From NCBI RefSeq assembly GCF_000444995.1, contig NC_022041.1, forward strand, positions 3,041,501 to 3,105,500: a stretch of DNA of 64,000 nt. The letters are read 5' to 3'. Positions within the stretch are counted from its first letter, which is position 1, and each line of letters starts with the position of its first letter. The notes beneath the pieces were generated by a model. It was given only the letters and a program-made list of their open reading frames with translations, did no database searches and was not told where the DNA came from. The position numbers and the translations under genes were made by a program. The stretch comes from Paracoccus aminophilus JCM 7686 (GTDB lineage Bacteria; Pseudomonadota; Alphaproteobacteria; Rhodobacterales; Rhodobacteraceae). This document shows, piece after piece, positions 43,504 through 51,288 of the stretch.

Positions 43504-44169
43504 ATGTCCACCCCTACCCGGTCGGCGCTGTCGCGTCGCAACTTCCTGACCTCGGCTGTCGCGGTCGGTGCCGCTTCGAGCCTTGCAGCTCCGGCCTTTG
43601 CGCAGGCGGTCGATGCCTATACCGGCCAGACGTTGCAGCAGGTCGGCCCGACCGGCGCGACCCCGGATGCGGGCCTTGTGCAATATGACACGACCAAAGA
43701 CTCGCGCCACAATATCTCCAGCTTCACGATGCAGGACTGGCAGCCGCATTTCCAGAACCTGACCAATGGCGCGATTCTGGTCGATCTGACCTCGCGCGCG
43801 CTGCATTTCTGGTCGGAAGACGGCCAGACCTACCGCCTGTTCCCGACCTCGGTTCCGGTCTCGCCCGAGCTGACCCGCACCGGCCGCACCGAGATCATCA
43901 AGAAGGTCGAAGGTCCGACCTGGGCGCCGACGCCCTCGATGAAGAAAGCCAACCCGGAATGGCCGGATTTCGTCCCGGCGGGCGATCCGCTGAACCCGAT
44001 GGGCACCCATGCTCTGTGGCTGAGCTGGCAGTATTACCGCATCCACGGCACCCATGACACGCGCAAGATCGGCCGCAAATCCTCGAACGGCTGCATCGGC
44101 ATGTATAACGAGCACATCAAGCAGCTCTTCGGCCTGACCAAGGTCGGCACTCAGGTCGTGGTTCTCTGA
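43504..44169 (+). CDS. Tat-exported L,D-transpeptidase
   Basis: 221 residues. Twin-arginine signal SRRNFLTSAVAVGAASSLAA with cleavage likely after AFA (about residue 33). The YkuD domain has the RIHGTHDTRKIG histidine and the SSNGCIGMYN catalytic cysteine. It should form 3-3 crosslinks or link proteins to peptidoglycan in the periplasm. AGGAGCGAAAC gives a clear start. Divergent from the CAP lipoprotein; followed by two terminators. Confidence 0.93.
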   Translation: MSTPTRSALSRRNFLTSAVAVGAASSLAAPAFAQAVDAYTGQTLQQVGPTGATPDAGLVQYDTTKDSRHNISSFTMQDWQPHFQNLTNGAILVDLTSRALHFWSEDGQTYRLFPTSVPVSPELTRTGRTEIIKKVEGPTWAPTPSMKKANPEWPDFVPAGDPLNPMGTHALWLSWQYYRIHGTHDTRKIGRKSSNGCIGMYNEHIKQLFGLTKVGTQVVVL

Positions 44170-44207
44170 GCACCAGCTCTGAGCCCAGACCATTTTGCGC
44201 TGACGAC

Positions 44208-44230
44208 AAGGCCCCGCAAGGGGCCTTTTT
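44208..44230 (+). terminator. Terminator of the Tat-exported L,D-transpeptidase gene
   Basis: AAGGCCCC/GGGGCCTT, 4-base loop, then TTT. Confidence 0.9.
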
Positions 44231-44267
44231 GCTGCGCGTTTGACTGCGCGCAGGCCAACCGGACATG

Positions 44268-44304
44268 AAAAAGCCCCGAAGCCAGTCAAGCTTCGGGGCT
44301 TTTT
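44268..44304. terminator. Bidirectional terminator between L,D-transpeptidase and hemH genes
   Basis: 15-bp perfect stem (44268-44282 with 44290-44304), 7-base loop, A-run on one side and T-run on the other, so it can stop hemH on the minus strand and read-through on the plus strand. Confidence 0.9.
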
Positions 44305-44325
44305 CTCAGCCGCAGGGCCGCGTCG

Positions 44326-45360
44326 TCAGATCCAGCCGCCGAGGTTTTCCGCAATCAGCGCGGTCAGCATATCCATATGACCGGGATCATCGTTCAGGCA
44401 GGGAATATAGGTGAAGCTCTTGCCGCCCGCGTCCTGGAAGGCATGCTGGATCTCGCCTTGGATCTCTTCGAGCGTCTCGACGCAATCGGCCGCGAAAGCC
44501 GGAGACATGATCGCGATATCGGTGATGCCCTGCCGCGCGAGCTCGGCGACATGCTCGACCGTATAGGGCTTGAGCCATTCCTCGCGCCCAAAGACCGATT
44601 GGAAGGTCGTGTCGATGACGCCATCCGCCCAGCCCAGACGCGCTTGCAGAAGACGCGAGGTCTTCTGGCACTGGCAATAATAGGGGTCGCCTTCGAGCAG
44701 ATAGCGCTTGGGCATGCCGTGATAGCTCACCACCAGCCGCTTGGGGATCACCCCGCCAAGCTTGCGCTCGACCGAACGCGCCAGCGCCTCGATATAATCG
44801 GGCCGGTCGAAATAGGCCGAGACGGTGCGCGCGGCGGGCTGCCATTTCTGGGTCATCAGCGCGCGGAAGAACTGGTCATTCGCCGTCGCCGTGGTCGCCC
44901 CCGCATATTGCGGATAGAGCGGCAGGAAGAGGATCTTCTCGCAACCCGCCTTGACCATGCTCTCGACCACATCCGGGGTCGAGGGATTGCCGTAGCGCAT
45001 GCAGAACTCGACCATCACCCGATTGCCCCAGCGATTGGCGCAGCGCTCGGCGATCGCCGAGACCTGCGCCTTGGTGATCGTCATCATCGGGCTTTCATTG
45101 GCCTCGTTGTTCCAGATCGAGCGGTAATTCGCGCCCGAGGTGAAGGGCCGTTTGGTCAGGATGATGCCTTGCAGGATCGGCTGCCATTTCCACGCCGGAT
45201 AGTCGATCACCCGCTTGTCGGACAGGAATTCCTTGAGATAGCGGCGCATCGACCAGTAATCGGTCGCATCGGGCGTGCCAAGATTGGCGATCAGGACCCC
45301 GATCTTCGGCTTCGGCAAGACCGGGTGATCGGCGGGGGCATTCTGGGGACGGGCTGTCAC
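44326..45360 (-). CDS. hemH: Ferrochelatase
   Basis: Inserts iron into protoporphyrin IX, the last step of heme synthesis. KIGVLIANLGTPDA, SYHGMPKRYLLEGDPYYCQC (active-site histidine) and the C-terminal CLNDDPGHMDML are diagnostic. 344 residues. The start is a GTG at 45360 with AGGAAAG upstream, overlapping the methyltransferase stop by four bases; the frame is open upstream but inside that gene. Confidence 0.95.
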   Translation of the reverse strand: MTARPQNAPADHPVLPKPKIGVLIANLGTPDATDYWSMRRYLKEFLSDKRVIDYPAWKWQPILQGIILTKRPFTSGANYRSIWNNEANESPMMTITKAQVSAIAERCANRWGNRVMVEFCMRYGNPSTPDVVESMVKAGCEKILFLPLYPQYAGATTATANDQFFRALMTQKWQPAARTVSAYFDRPDYIEALARSVERKLGGVIPKRLVVSYHGMPKRYLLEGDPYYCQCQKTSRLLQARLGWADGVIDTTFQSVFGREEWLKPYTVEHVAELARQGITDIAIMSPAFAADCVETLEEIQGEIQHAFQDAGGKSFTYIPCLNDDPGHMDMLTALIAENLGGWI

Positions 45361-46223
45361 GCGTCTTTCCTCTTGCTGGCCAGAGCCTCGGACAGCGACA
45401 TTTTCGCCGAGCCGGGCCGCAATGGCTTTTGCTGGTTGTCCGAGGGCGCCCATCCGGTCAGAAAAATCAGATCGAAGGTCGCAAGCACTCTGTCGGGATT
45501 GGCCGGGTCGGCATGGTCTTGGGCATAGATCTCGGCGGCGCGCAGCAAAACATCGCGGCGCGTCGGCTGGCGCAGGCGGGCGGCAAGGGCATTGGTCTCG
45601 CCCATACCCCGCAGATCTTTGGCAAGATGGAAGAAATTGCGATAGCTGACCGATTGTCTCAGGTGATCAGCCACCGGCAAAGCCAGCCCGGCGCGCGGCA
45701 AAAGCGCACCCAGATCGCGGATCTCGCCCATCGGCAGCACGCGCGGAGAGAGACCAGAGGTCACCTCGACCTCGGCGCGTGTCAGGCTGTCACGCAGCTC
45801 GCTCAGGGTCTCGCCGCCAAGCGTCGCCACCAGCAAAAGGCCGTCAGGGCGCAGCGCGCGTGCCGCTTGCACCAACTGACCGACCGGGTCCTCGGCCCAG
45901 TGGAGCGCCATCGCGTGCAGCACGAGATCATGGCTGGCTGGCTGAAGATCCAGCACGGGGCAGTCCTCGACGACCTTGGCTTCGGGCATGACCGCGCGCC
46001 AAAAATCGGGAAAACCCGTGACAATCGCCATGTCCTTAAACGGCCTATTAACCTCTGCGAGCCTATCCTGCATCTCGTCAAGGGCGACGCGGTGCAGGAA
46101 ATCGACGGGCTCAGCCTGCAAGGCACGGGCGCGGCGCTGCGCGAGCGCGCTGCGGTCAACCAGCTGGCTGGCCGGGGCTTGCGAGGCAGGATTGATTTGG
46201 GGGGGGATCTGGCAGGAGGTCAT
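45357..46223 (-). CDS. SAM-dependent methyltransferase, NDUFAF5/BioC-like
   Basis: 288 residues. LVDRSALAQRRARALQAEPVD and FLHRVALDEMQDRL resemble the start of the NDUFAF5-type family, which in mitochondria modifies a complex I arginine. Following the expected position, motif I is degenerate: there is no DxGxG glycine loop where VTGFPDF stands, while LVLHAMALHWAEDP and GLLLVATLGGETL match the later class I motifs. A bacterial role is not established. Its ATG at 46223 overlaps the comF ATG on the other strand; conserved coding to about 46150 rules out a much later start. It is coupled to hemH. Confidence 0.82.
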   Translation of the reverse strand: MTSCQIPPQINPASQAPASQLVDRSALAQRRARALQAEPVDFLHRVALDEMQDRLAEVNRPFKDMAIVTGFPDFWRAVMPEAKVVEDCPVLDLQPASHDLVLHAMALHWAEDPVGQLVQAARALRPDGLLLVATLGGETLSELRDSLTRAEVEVTSGLSPRVLPMGEIRDLGALLPRAGLALPVADHLRQSVSYRNFFHLAKDLRGMGETNALAARLRQPTRRDVLLRAAEIYAQDHADPANPDRVLATFDLIFLTGWAPSDNQQKPLRPGSAKMSLSEALASKRKDA

Positions 46224-46980
46224 GGCGGCATATCTTAAGGCGCTTCGCGACCTGATGAAAGGCGCATTGCAGCTCGTCTTTCCGCCCCAATGCATGGGCT
46301 GCGGCGATAGCGTGATCAGCGACGGGGCGCTCTGCCCGGTGTGCTGGCGCGACACCCAATTCATCACAGGCACCGCCTGTGATCGCTGCGGCGTGCCCTT
46401 GCCCAGCACTGGGGCGCCCGAGGAAAATCTGGCGCTGTCCTGTGACGATTGCCTGTCCTATGCGCGTCCGTGGCAGCAAGGGCGGGCCGCACTTGGCTAT
46501 CATGGCACCGGCAAACGGCTGGTCATGATGCTCAAACATGGCGACCGGCTGGATATGGCGCCCAATCTGGGCGACTGGCTGGCCGAGGCCGCCGCGCCGC
46601 TCGTGGCCGAGGGGATGCTGGTGGTGCCCGTGCCGCTGCATCTGCGCCGTCTGGCCAAACGCAAATACAATCAGGCCGCGCTTCTGGCCGAACGGGTGGC
46701 GCGCCAGCACCAGCTAAGGCATGTCCCCACGCTTCTGGCGCGCAGCCGTCACGCGCCGCCGCAAGATCGCCGCAATTTTAGCGAGCGTTTCGCCAATCAG
46801 GCGGGCACCTTCACCGTGCCCGCCCGCCATCGCGCCTTGCTGCGCGGCCGCCCGATCCTGCTCATCGACGATGTCATGGCCTCGGGCGCGACACTAAGCG
46901 CGGCGGCAGAATGTCTGCGCGCGCATGAGTCCGGTCCGGTATCCGTCGCGGTTCTGGCACGGGCGCTCAAGGATGCCTAA
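46222..46980 (+). CDS. comF: ComF family phosphoribosyltransferase-like protein
   Basis: 252 residues. Two zinc-ribbon cysteine pairs (PPQCMGCG, CPVCW, CDRCG and CDDCL) then a phosphoribosyltransferase fold with the PRPP loop ILLIDDVMASGATLSA. ComF proteins are linked to DNA uptake in some bacteria; the enzymatic substrate is unknown. GGCAGGAGGTC gives a strong start at 46222, which lies inside the antisense of the divergent methyltransferase's first codons. Followed by glutaredoxin. Confidence 0.92.
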   Translation: MAAYLKALRDLMKGALQLVFPPQCMGCGDSVISDGALCPVCWRDTQFITGTACDRCGVPLPSTGAPEENLALSCDDCLSYARPWQQGRAALGYHGTGKRLVMMLKHGDRLDMAPNLGDWLAEAAAPLVAEGMLVVPVPLHLRRLAKRKYNQAALLAERVARQHQLRHVPTLLARSRHAPPQDRRNFSERFANQAGTFTVPARHRALLRGRPILLIDDVMASGATLSAAAECLRAHESGPVSVAVLARALKDA

Positions 46981-47011
46981 ATAGAGTGCAAGACTGTTCA
47001 AGGAACCCGTC

Positions 47012-47269
47012 ATGGCCAAGATCGAGATCTATCTCACCGACACCTGCCCTTTCTGCCACCGCGCCAAGGCGCTGTTGACCGCCAAGGGCGTGCCTTTCAC
47101 CGAAATCAACGTGACCGGCGACCCGGATGCGCGCGCCGCGATGACCGAACGGGCAAATGGCCGCCATACCGTGCCCCAGATCTTCATCAACAGCGAATCG
47201 ATTGGCGGCAATGACCGTCTGCAGGCGCTGGAGATGCGGGGGCAACTGAACGCGCTGATCGGTCTCTGA
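47012..47269 (+). CDS. grxC: Glutaredoxin 3
   Basis: 85 residues. Dithiol active site TDTCPFCHRAK near residue 11-14, TVPQIFIN with the cis-proline and GGNDRLQALE for glutathione binding. Reduces protein disulfides using glutathione. AAGGAACCCGTC precedes the ATG, 31 bases after comF. Confidence 0.95.
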   Translation: MAKIEIYLTDTCPFCHRAKALLTAKGVPFTEINVTGDPDARAAMTERANGRHTVPQIFINSESIGGNDRLQALEMRGQLNALIGL

Positions 47270-47377
47270 CCCGCCTGCAGGCTTGCCGAAAGCCCGCCAA
47301 AAACGCACCATGCCCGCCGGGCCGCTGCGATCCCACTGCAGCGGGCGGAACATCAGGCATGACAGCGCGAGGCGAAG

Positions 47378-48232
47378 ATGGCGTCAGAGGTTTTGAAGGT
47401 CGGGCTGGTTCAGCTCTGTGTCAGCGACGATCCCGCGCTGAACCTGCCCGTGACCGCCGGGCTGATCCGCGAGGCCGCAGCAGCCGGGGCCGAGTTCGTC
47501 CTGACGCCCGAGGCGACCAATCTCCTCAGCCCCGACAGCGCCTGGAAAGAGCAGGTACTGCGGCACGAAAGCGAAGATCCGACGCTCGCCGCTTTGCGCG
47601 CGCTTGCGGCAGAGCTCGGAATCTGGCTGCTGATCGGCTCGCTCTCGCTGCGCGCCGAGGATCCGAGCGATCACCGTGCGCTCAACCGCAGCTTCCTGAT
47701 CGCGCCCGATGGCCAGATCGCGGCGCGATATGACAAGATCCACATGTTCGATGTCACGATTTCCGAGGTCGAATCCTACCGCGAATCGGCAGGCTTCCGC
47801 CCCGGCAGTCAGGCGGTTGTGGTCAATGGTCCGGCGCCGCTTGGCCTTTCGGTCTGCTATGATGTGCGTTTCGCCTATCTCTACCGCAAGCTGGCTCAGG
47901 CGGGCGCGCGCATTCTGACCGTGCCTGCCGCCTTCAACGACACGACCGGCGCCGCCCATTGGGAGGTGCTGCTGCGCGCCCGCGCGATCGAGACCGGCTG
48001 TTTCGTGCTGGCCCCCGCCCAATGCGGCACCCATCCGACGCCGCATAGCGAAAATGCCCGCCCGCGCCGGACCTGGGGCCATTCGCTGGCGGTCGCGCCC
48101 TGGGGCGAAGTTCTCGCCGATGGCGGCACCGAGCCGGGTGTGACGCTCGTTACCCTTGACCTCGGGGCAGTGGATGGGGCACGGTCGCGTGTTCCCTCCC
48201 TTACGCATGACCGCGATTTTACAGGCCCATGA
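47378..48232 (+). CDS. Carbon-nitrogen hydrolase (nitrilase/amidase superfamily, Nit2-like)
   Basis: 284 residues. The catalytic triad is Glu45 (LTPEATN), Lys120 (RYDKIHMFDV) and Cys160 (GLSVCYDVRF). The pattern is closest to the omega-amidase or deaminated-glutathione amidase group (Nit), which repairs or recycles glutathione-related compounds; its place after glutaredoxin fits that but does not prove it. GCGAGG precedes the ATG. Overlaps the MarR start by four bases. Confidence 0.9.
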   Translation: MASEVLKVGLVQLCVSDDPALNLPVTAGLIREAAAAGAEFVLTPEATNLLSPDSAWKEQVLRHESEDPTLAALRALAAELGIWLLIGSLSLRAEDPSDHRALNRSFLIAPDGQIAARYDKIHMFDVTISEVESYRESAGFRPGSQAVVVNGPAPLGLSVCYDVRFAYLYRKLAQAGARILTVPAAFNDTTGAAHWEVLLRARAIETGCFVLAPAQCGTHPTPHSENARPRRTWGHSLAVAPWGEVLADGGTEPGVTLVTLDLGAVDGARSRVPSLTHDRDFTGP

Positions 48233-48720
48233 CCGATTCTTCCGACACGAAATCCCGTGCCGTCTCTTCCAGCGCCGCATCCACCGATGCGTTGGCCGCA
48301 AGCCTGTTCTCTGAGGTTTTCATCGCCGACCAACTCGCCCGCGAGCTGGTCTCGCGCGCTTTGCCGGGAGGGATGCGGATTTCGCATTTCTCGGTTTTGA
48401 ACCTGCTCGCCCATCTCAATGTCGAGCGCACCCCAGCCGAGCTGGCCGAAGCGTTTCACGTCACCCGCGGCGCGATGACCAATACACTGTCGAAGCTGGA
48501 ATGGGCCGGGCATATCCACATCCGGCCTGATTGGGACGATGCGCGGCGCAAGCTTGTGTCGATCAGCCCGGCGGGCCGCGCCGCGCGCGATGCGGCGCTG
48601 ACCGCGCTGATGCCGCAGATCGCCGATGTCGTGCGCGATGTCGGAGCCGATCAGATCCGCGCCACGCTGCCCGTGTTGCGCATGTTGCGCAAACGGCTTG
48701 AGGAGGCGCAAACGCCCTGA
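48229..48720 (+). CDS. MarR family transcriptional regulator
   Basis: 163 residues. Winged HTH at about residues 60-110: ERTPAELAEAFHVTRGAMTN is the recognition region and DWDDARRKLVSISP the wing. Coupled to the amidase gene by ATGA. Targets unknown; it may regulate the upstream redox/amidase genes. Confidence 0.88.
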   Translation: MTDSSDTKSRAVSSSAASTDALAASLFSEVFIADQLARELVSRALPGGMRISHFSVLNLLAHLNVERTPAELAEAFHVTRGAMTNTLSKLEWAGHIHIRPDWDDARRKLVSISPAGRAARDAALTALMPQIADVVRDVGADQIRATLPVLRMLRKRLEEAQTP

Positions 48721-48724
48721 ACAA

Positions 48725-48741
48725 ACGCCCTGAGCGGGCGT
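48725..48741. terminator. Small hairpin between convergent marR-type and ubiG genes
   Basis: ACGCCC/GGGCGT with 5-base loop, no T-run. Could be a weak bidirectional terminator. Confidence 0.35.
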
Positions 48742-48753
48742 CAGGCCGAGCCC

Positions 48754-49506
48754 TTACGCAGCGCGCAAAGCCGTCAGCGCATAGTTCACCGAAAGATCGC
48801 GCGCCGAGAGCGACCAGCTCCAGCCGAGCGGATTGAAGACCATGCCGGTGCGATCGACCGGCACCAGACCCGCGCCTTCCGACATGCCCGACAGCTCGTC
48901 CGGGGTGATGAAGCGGCGCCAGTCATGCGTGCCCTTGGGCAGCCAGCGCATCACCCATTCCGCGCCGATAATCGCCGCGCCAAAGCTTTTCGCGGTCCGA
49001 TTCAGCGTCGAGATCACCGCCATGCCGCCCGGACGCAGAAGGTCGTGGCAGGTCTGGATGAAGGCCGCCGGATCGGCGACATGCTCGACGATTTCGAGCG
49101 CCACCACCACATCGAACTGGCGGCCCTCGGCCAGCAGGGATTCGGCGGTGACATTGAGATATTCGATGTCGAGCCCCTGCTCTTCGGCGTGAAGCGAGGC
49201 CACCGCGATATTGCCCGGCGCGGCATCCGCCCCGGTTACGCTGGCACCGAGCCGCGCCAAAGGTTCCGAAATCAGCCCGCCGCCGCAACCGATATCCAAT
49301 ACGCGCAGCCCCTCGAAGGGGCGCGGCATCCGGCGGTCCAGCGTGAATTCGGTGGCGATCTGGGTCACGACATAGTCGAGCCGCGTCGGATTGAGCATAT
49401 GCAGCGGCTTGAACTTGCCCTGCGGATCCCACCAATCCCGGGCCATCGCCTGGAATTTGGCGACCTCAGCCGGGTCGATGCTGCTGTTAATCTCGGACGG
49501 GTTCAT
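48754..49506 (-). CDS. ubiG: Ubiquinone biosynthesis O-methyltransferase UbiG
   Basis: Two O-methylations in ubiquinone synthesis. [20 protein letters not shown] start, SAM motif [19 protein letters not shown], and [11 protein letters not shown] are classical. 250 residues. Divergent from the prolyl aminopeptidase gene with 49 bases between starts. Confidence 0.96.
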   Translation of the reverse strand: MNPSEINSSIDPAEVAKFQAMARDWWDPQGKFKPLHMLNPTRLDYVVTQIATEFTLDRRMPRPFEGLRVLDIGCGGGLISEPLARLGASVTGADAAPGNIAVASLHAEEQGLDIEYLNVTAESLLAEGRQFDVVVALEIVEHVADPAAFIQTCHDLLRPGGMAVISTLNRTAKSFGAAIIGAEWVMRWLPKGTHDWRRFITPDELSGMSEGAGLVPVDRTGMVFNPLGWSWSLSARDLSVNYALTALRAA

Positions 49507-49519
49507 CTTGCGGTCCTTG

Positions 49520-49549
49520 TTGTGGCAAGTGCGCTTGGCGTTCTATAGT
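49520..49549 (+). promoter_or_regulatory. Promoter of pip, possibly giving a leaderless mRNA
   Basis: TTGTGG (49520-49525), 18 bases, TATAGT (49544-49549), then only six bases to the pip ATG. No Shine-Dalgarno precedes that ATG. Confidence 0.5.
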
Positions 49550-49555
49550 CGTGCC

Positions 49556-50524
49556 ATGGACAGATTGGCAGGGCAAATCGGAGGCTTTCCCTCGCAGGGG
49601 AAATTGCACCCGCAGGTCGAACCCTATGACCGGCGGATGATCGCAGTTGGCGAGGGGCATGAGCTTTATCTCGAGCAATGCGGCAACCCCGACGGGCCCG
49701 CAGTCATCGTGCTTCACGGCGGGCCGGGCGGCGGGTGCAGCCCGTTCATGCGGCGGTTTTTCGACCCCGCGCATTACCGCACGGTGCTGTTTGACCAGCG
49801 CGGCTGCGGACGCTCGCAGCCGCATGCGGAAATCTACGCCAATACGACGCAGCATCTCATCGCCGACATCGAAAAGATCCGGGCCGAGCTTGGCATCGAG
49901 CGCGCGATCCTTTTTGGCGGCAGCTGGGGCGCGACGCTGGCGCTGGCCTATGCCGAGACCCACCCCGAGGCAGTTGCGGCACTGGTTCTGCGTGGGGTCT
50001 TTCTGGGGACCAAGCGGGAGCTCAACTGGTTTTATGGTGGCGGCGCCGCGCAGTTCTTTCCCGACCGTTGGGCGCAGTTCATCGCGCCGATCCCCGAAAG
50101 CGAGCAAGATGATCTGATCGCGGCCTATCACCGCCGCCTCTTTTGCGACGACCGCGCCCGCGAGCTGCGCTTTGCCCAGCCCTGGGTCACTTGGGAGAAC
50201 TCGCTGGCCGCGCTCGATATTCTCAGCCCCGGCAATGCGCCGCCCGAATATGCCCGCGCCTTCGCCCGGCTCGAATGCCATTACTTCGCACATGGCTGCT
50301 TTCTCGACGAGGGCCAGCTTCTGCGTGACCGCGCCCGCATCGCCGATATCCCGACGGTGATCGTGCAGGGCCGCTATGATATGGTCTGCCCGCCCGCCTC
50401 GGCCTGGGAGCTGGCGAAGGGCTGGTCGAATTGCGATCTGCGGCTGGTGCCCGCCTCGGGACATGCCCTCTCCGAGCCGCGAATCGTCAGCGAGCTGGTG
50501 CGAATCATGGACAGTTGGCGCTAA
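49556..50524 (+). CDS. pip: Prolyl aminopeptidase
   Basis: Cleaves N-terminal proline from peptides. Alpha/beta hydrolase with HGGPGGGCSPFMRRFFDP, FDQRGCGRSQPHA, GGSWGATLAL (serine) and the final ASGHALSEP (histidine). 322 residues, normal. N-terminal EPYDRRMIAVGEGHELYLEQ fixes the start near 49556. Confidence 0.95.
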   Translation: MDRLAGQIGGFPSQGKLHPQVEPYDRRMIAVGEGHELYLEQCGNPDGPAVIVLHGGPGGGCSPFMRRFFDPAHYRTVLFDQRGCGRSQPHAEIYANTTQHLIADIEKIRAELGIERAILFGGSWGATLALAYAETHPEAVAALVLRGVFLGTKRELNWFYGGGAAQFFPDRWAQFIAPIPESEQDDLIAAYHRRLFCDDRARELRFAQPWVTWENSLAALDILSPGNAPPEYARAFARLECHYFAHGCFLDEGQLLRDRARIADIPTVIVQGRYDMVCPPASAWELAKGWSNCDLRLVPASGHALSEPRIVSELVRIMDSWR

Positions 50525-50572
50525 TGCAAGCCGCGCCGATTTCATGCCCTTAGGCCGAATTTGCGCTTTTCC

Positions 50573-50601
50573 TTGCATTTCGCGAAAACCTCGCCTATAT
50601 C
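50573..50601 (+). promoter_or_regulatory. Promoter of the rimP-nusA-ylxR-infB operon
   Basis: TTGCAT (50573-50578), 17 bases, TATATC (50596-50601). Predicted start near 50608 gives a leader of about 85 bases that contains the hairpin at 50654-50682. Confidence 0.6.
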
Positions 50602-50653
50602 CTCGTCAACACAGCGGCGCAGGCTTCCACCCCCTGCCCAACCGGGAAGACGC

Positions 50654-50682
50654 ACGGGCCGCAAGGGCCCGTTTTTTATTTT
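50654..50682 (+). terminator. Premature terminator (attenuator candidate) in the rimP leader
   Basis: Stem ACGGGCC/GGCCCGT with 5-base loop, then a T-rich run (50672-50682) that ends directly at the GGAGGT ribosome binding site of rimP. A complete intrinsic terminator between promoter and first gene implies regulated read-through. Confidence 0.75.
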
Positions 50683-50691
50683 GGAGGTGAC

Positions 50692-51285
50692 ATGTCCGAT
50701 CTCGTCGCCAAGACAGCCATCGACCGGCGTCTGGCCGAAATCATCCAGCCGGTCATCGAGGATCTCGGCTTCGAGCTCGTTCGCGTTCGCCTGCAAGGCG
50801 GCAAGACGGCCACGCTGCAGATCATGGCCGACCGCCCCGAAGGGGGGATCAACGTTGACGACTGCGCGGATATTTCCACGGCGGTCAGCGCGACGCTGGA
50901 TGTCGAGGACCCGCTCGAAGACCCCTATCATCTCGAGGTTTCGAGCCCGGGCATCGACCGGCCGCTGACCCGGCTCAAAGACTTCGAAACCTTCGAAGGC
51001 TATGAGGTTCGGATCGAAACGAATCAGCCCATCGACGGGCGCAAGCGCTTCAAGGGCATGCTTGCGGGCGTCGAGGGTGAGGAAGTGCTGATCAATGTCG
51101 AAGAAGGCACGATCGGGCTGAACTTCGACCTGCTCAGCGATGCCAAGCTTCTCCTGACGGATGAGCTGATCGCTGAGATGCTGCGCCAGAAAAAAGAAGC
51201 GGGGGTCGAGATCGACAATCTCGACGAAGCCGCTTTCGACGACATCGAAACCGATCCCGGCGAAGCCGGCGACGCGAAGGAGTGA
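50692..51285 (+). CDS. rimP: Ribosome maturation factor RimP
   Basis: Needed for 30S maturation. 197 residues with [33 protein letters not shown] and [18 protein letters not shown] as family motifs, then an acidic C-terminal extension ([12 protein letters not shown]). GGAGGT before the ATG. First gene of the operon, three bases from nusA. Confidence 0.96.
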   Translation: MSDLVAKTAIDRRLAEIIQPVIEDLGFELVRVRLQGGKTATLQIMADRPEGGINVDDCADISTAVSATLDVEDPLEDPYHLEVSSPGIDRPLTRLKDFETFEGYEVRIETNQPIDGRKRFKGMLAGVEGEEVLINVEEGTIGLNFDLLSDAKLLLTDELIAEMLRQKKEAGVEIDNLDEAAFDDIETDPGEAGDAKE

Positions 51286-51288
51286 GCA

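Noticed and set aside
50376..50690. Possible leader peptide ending just before rimP
   Set aside because: Most of the frame lies inside pip in another frame, and the predicted promoter starts after its likely ATG at 50544.
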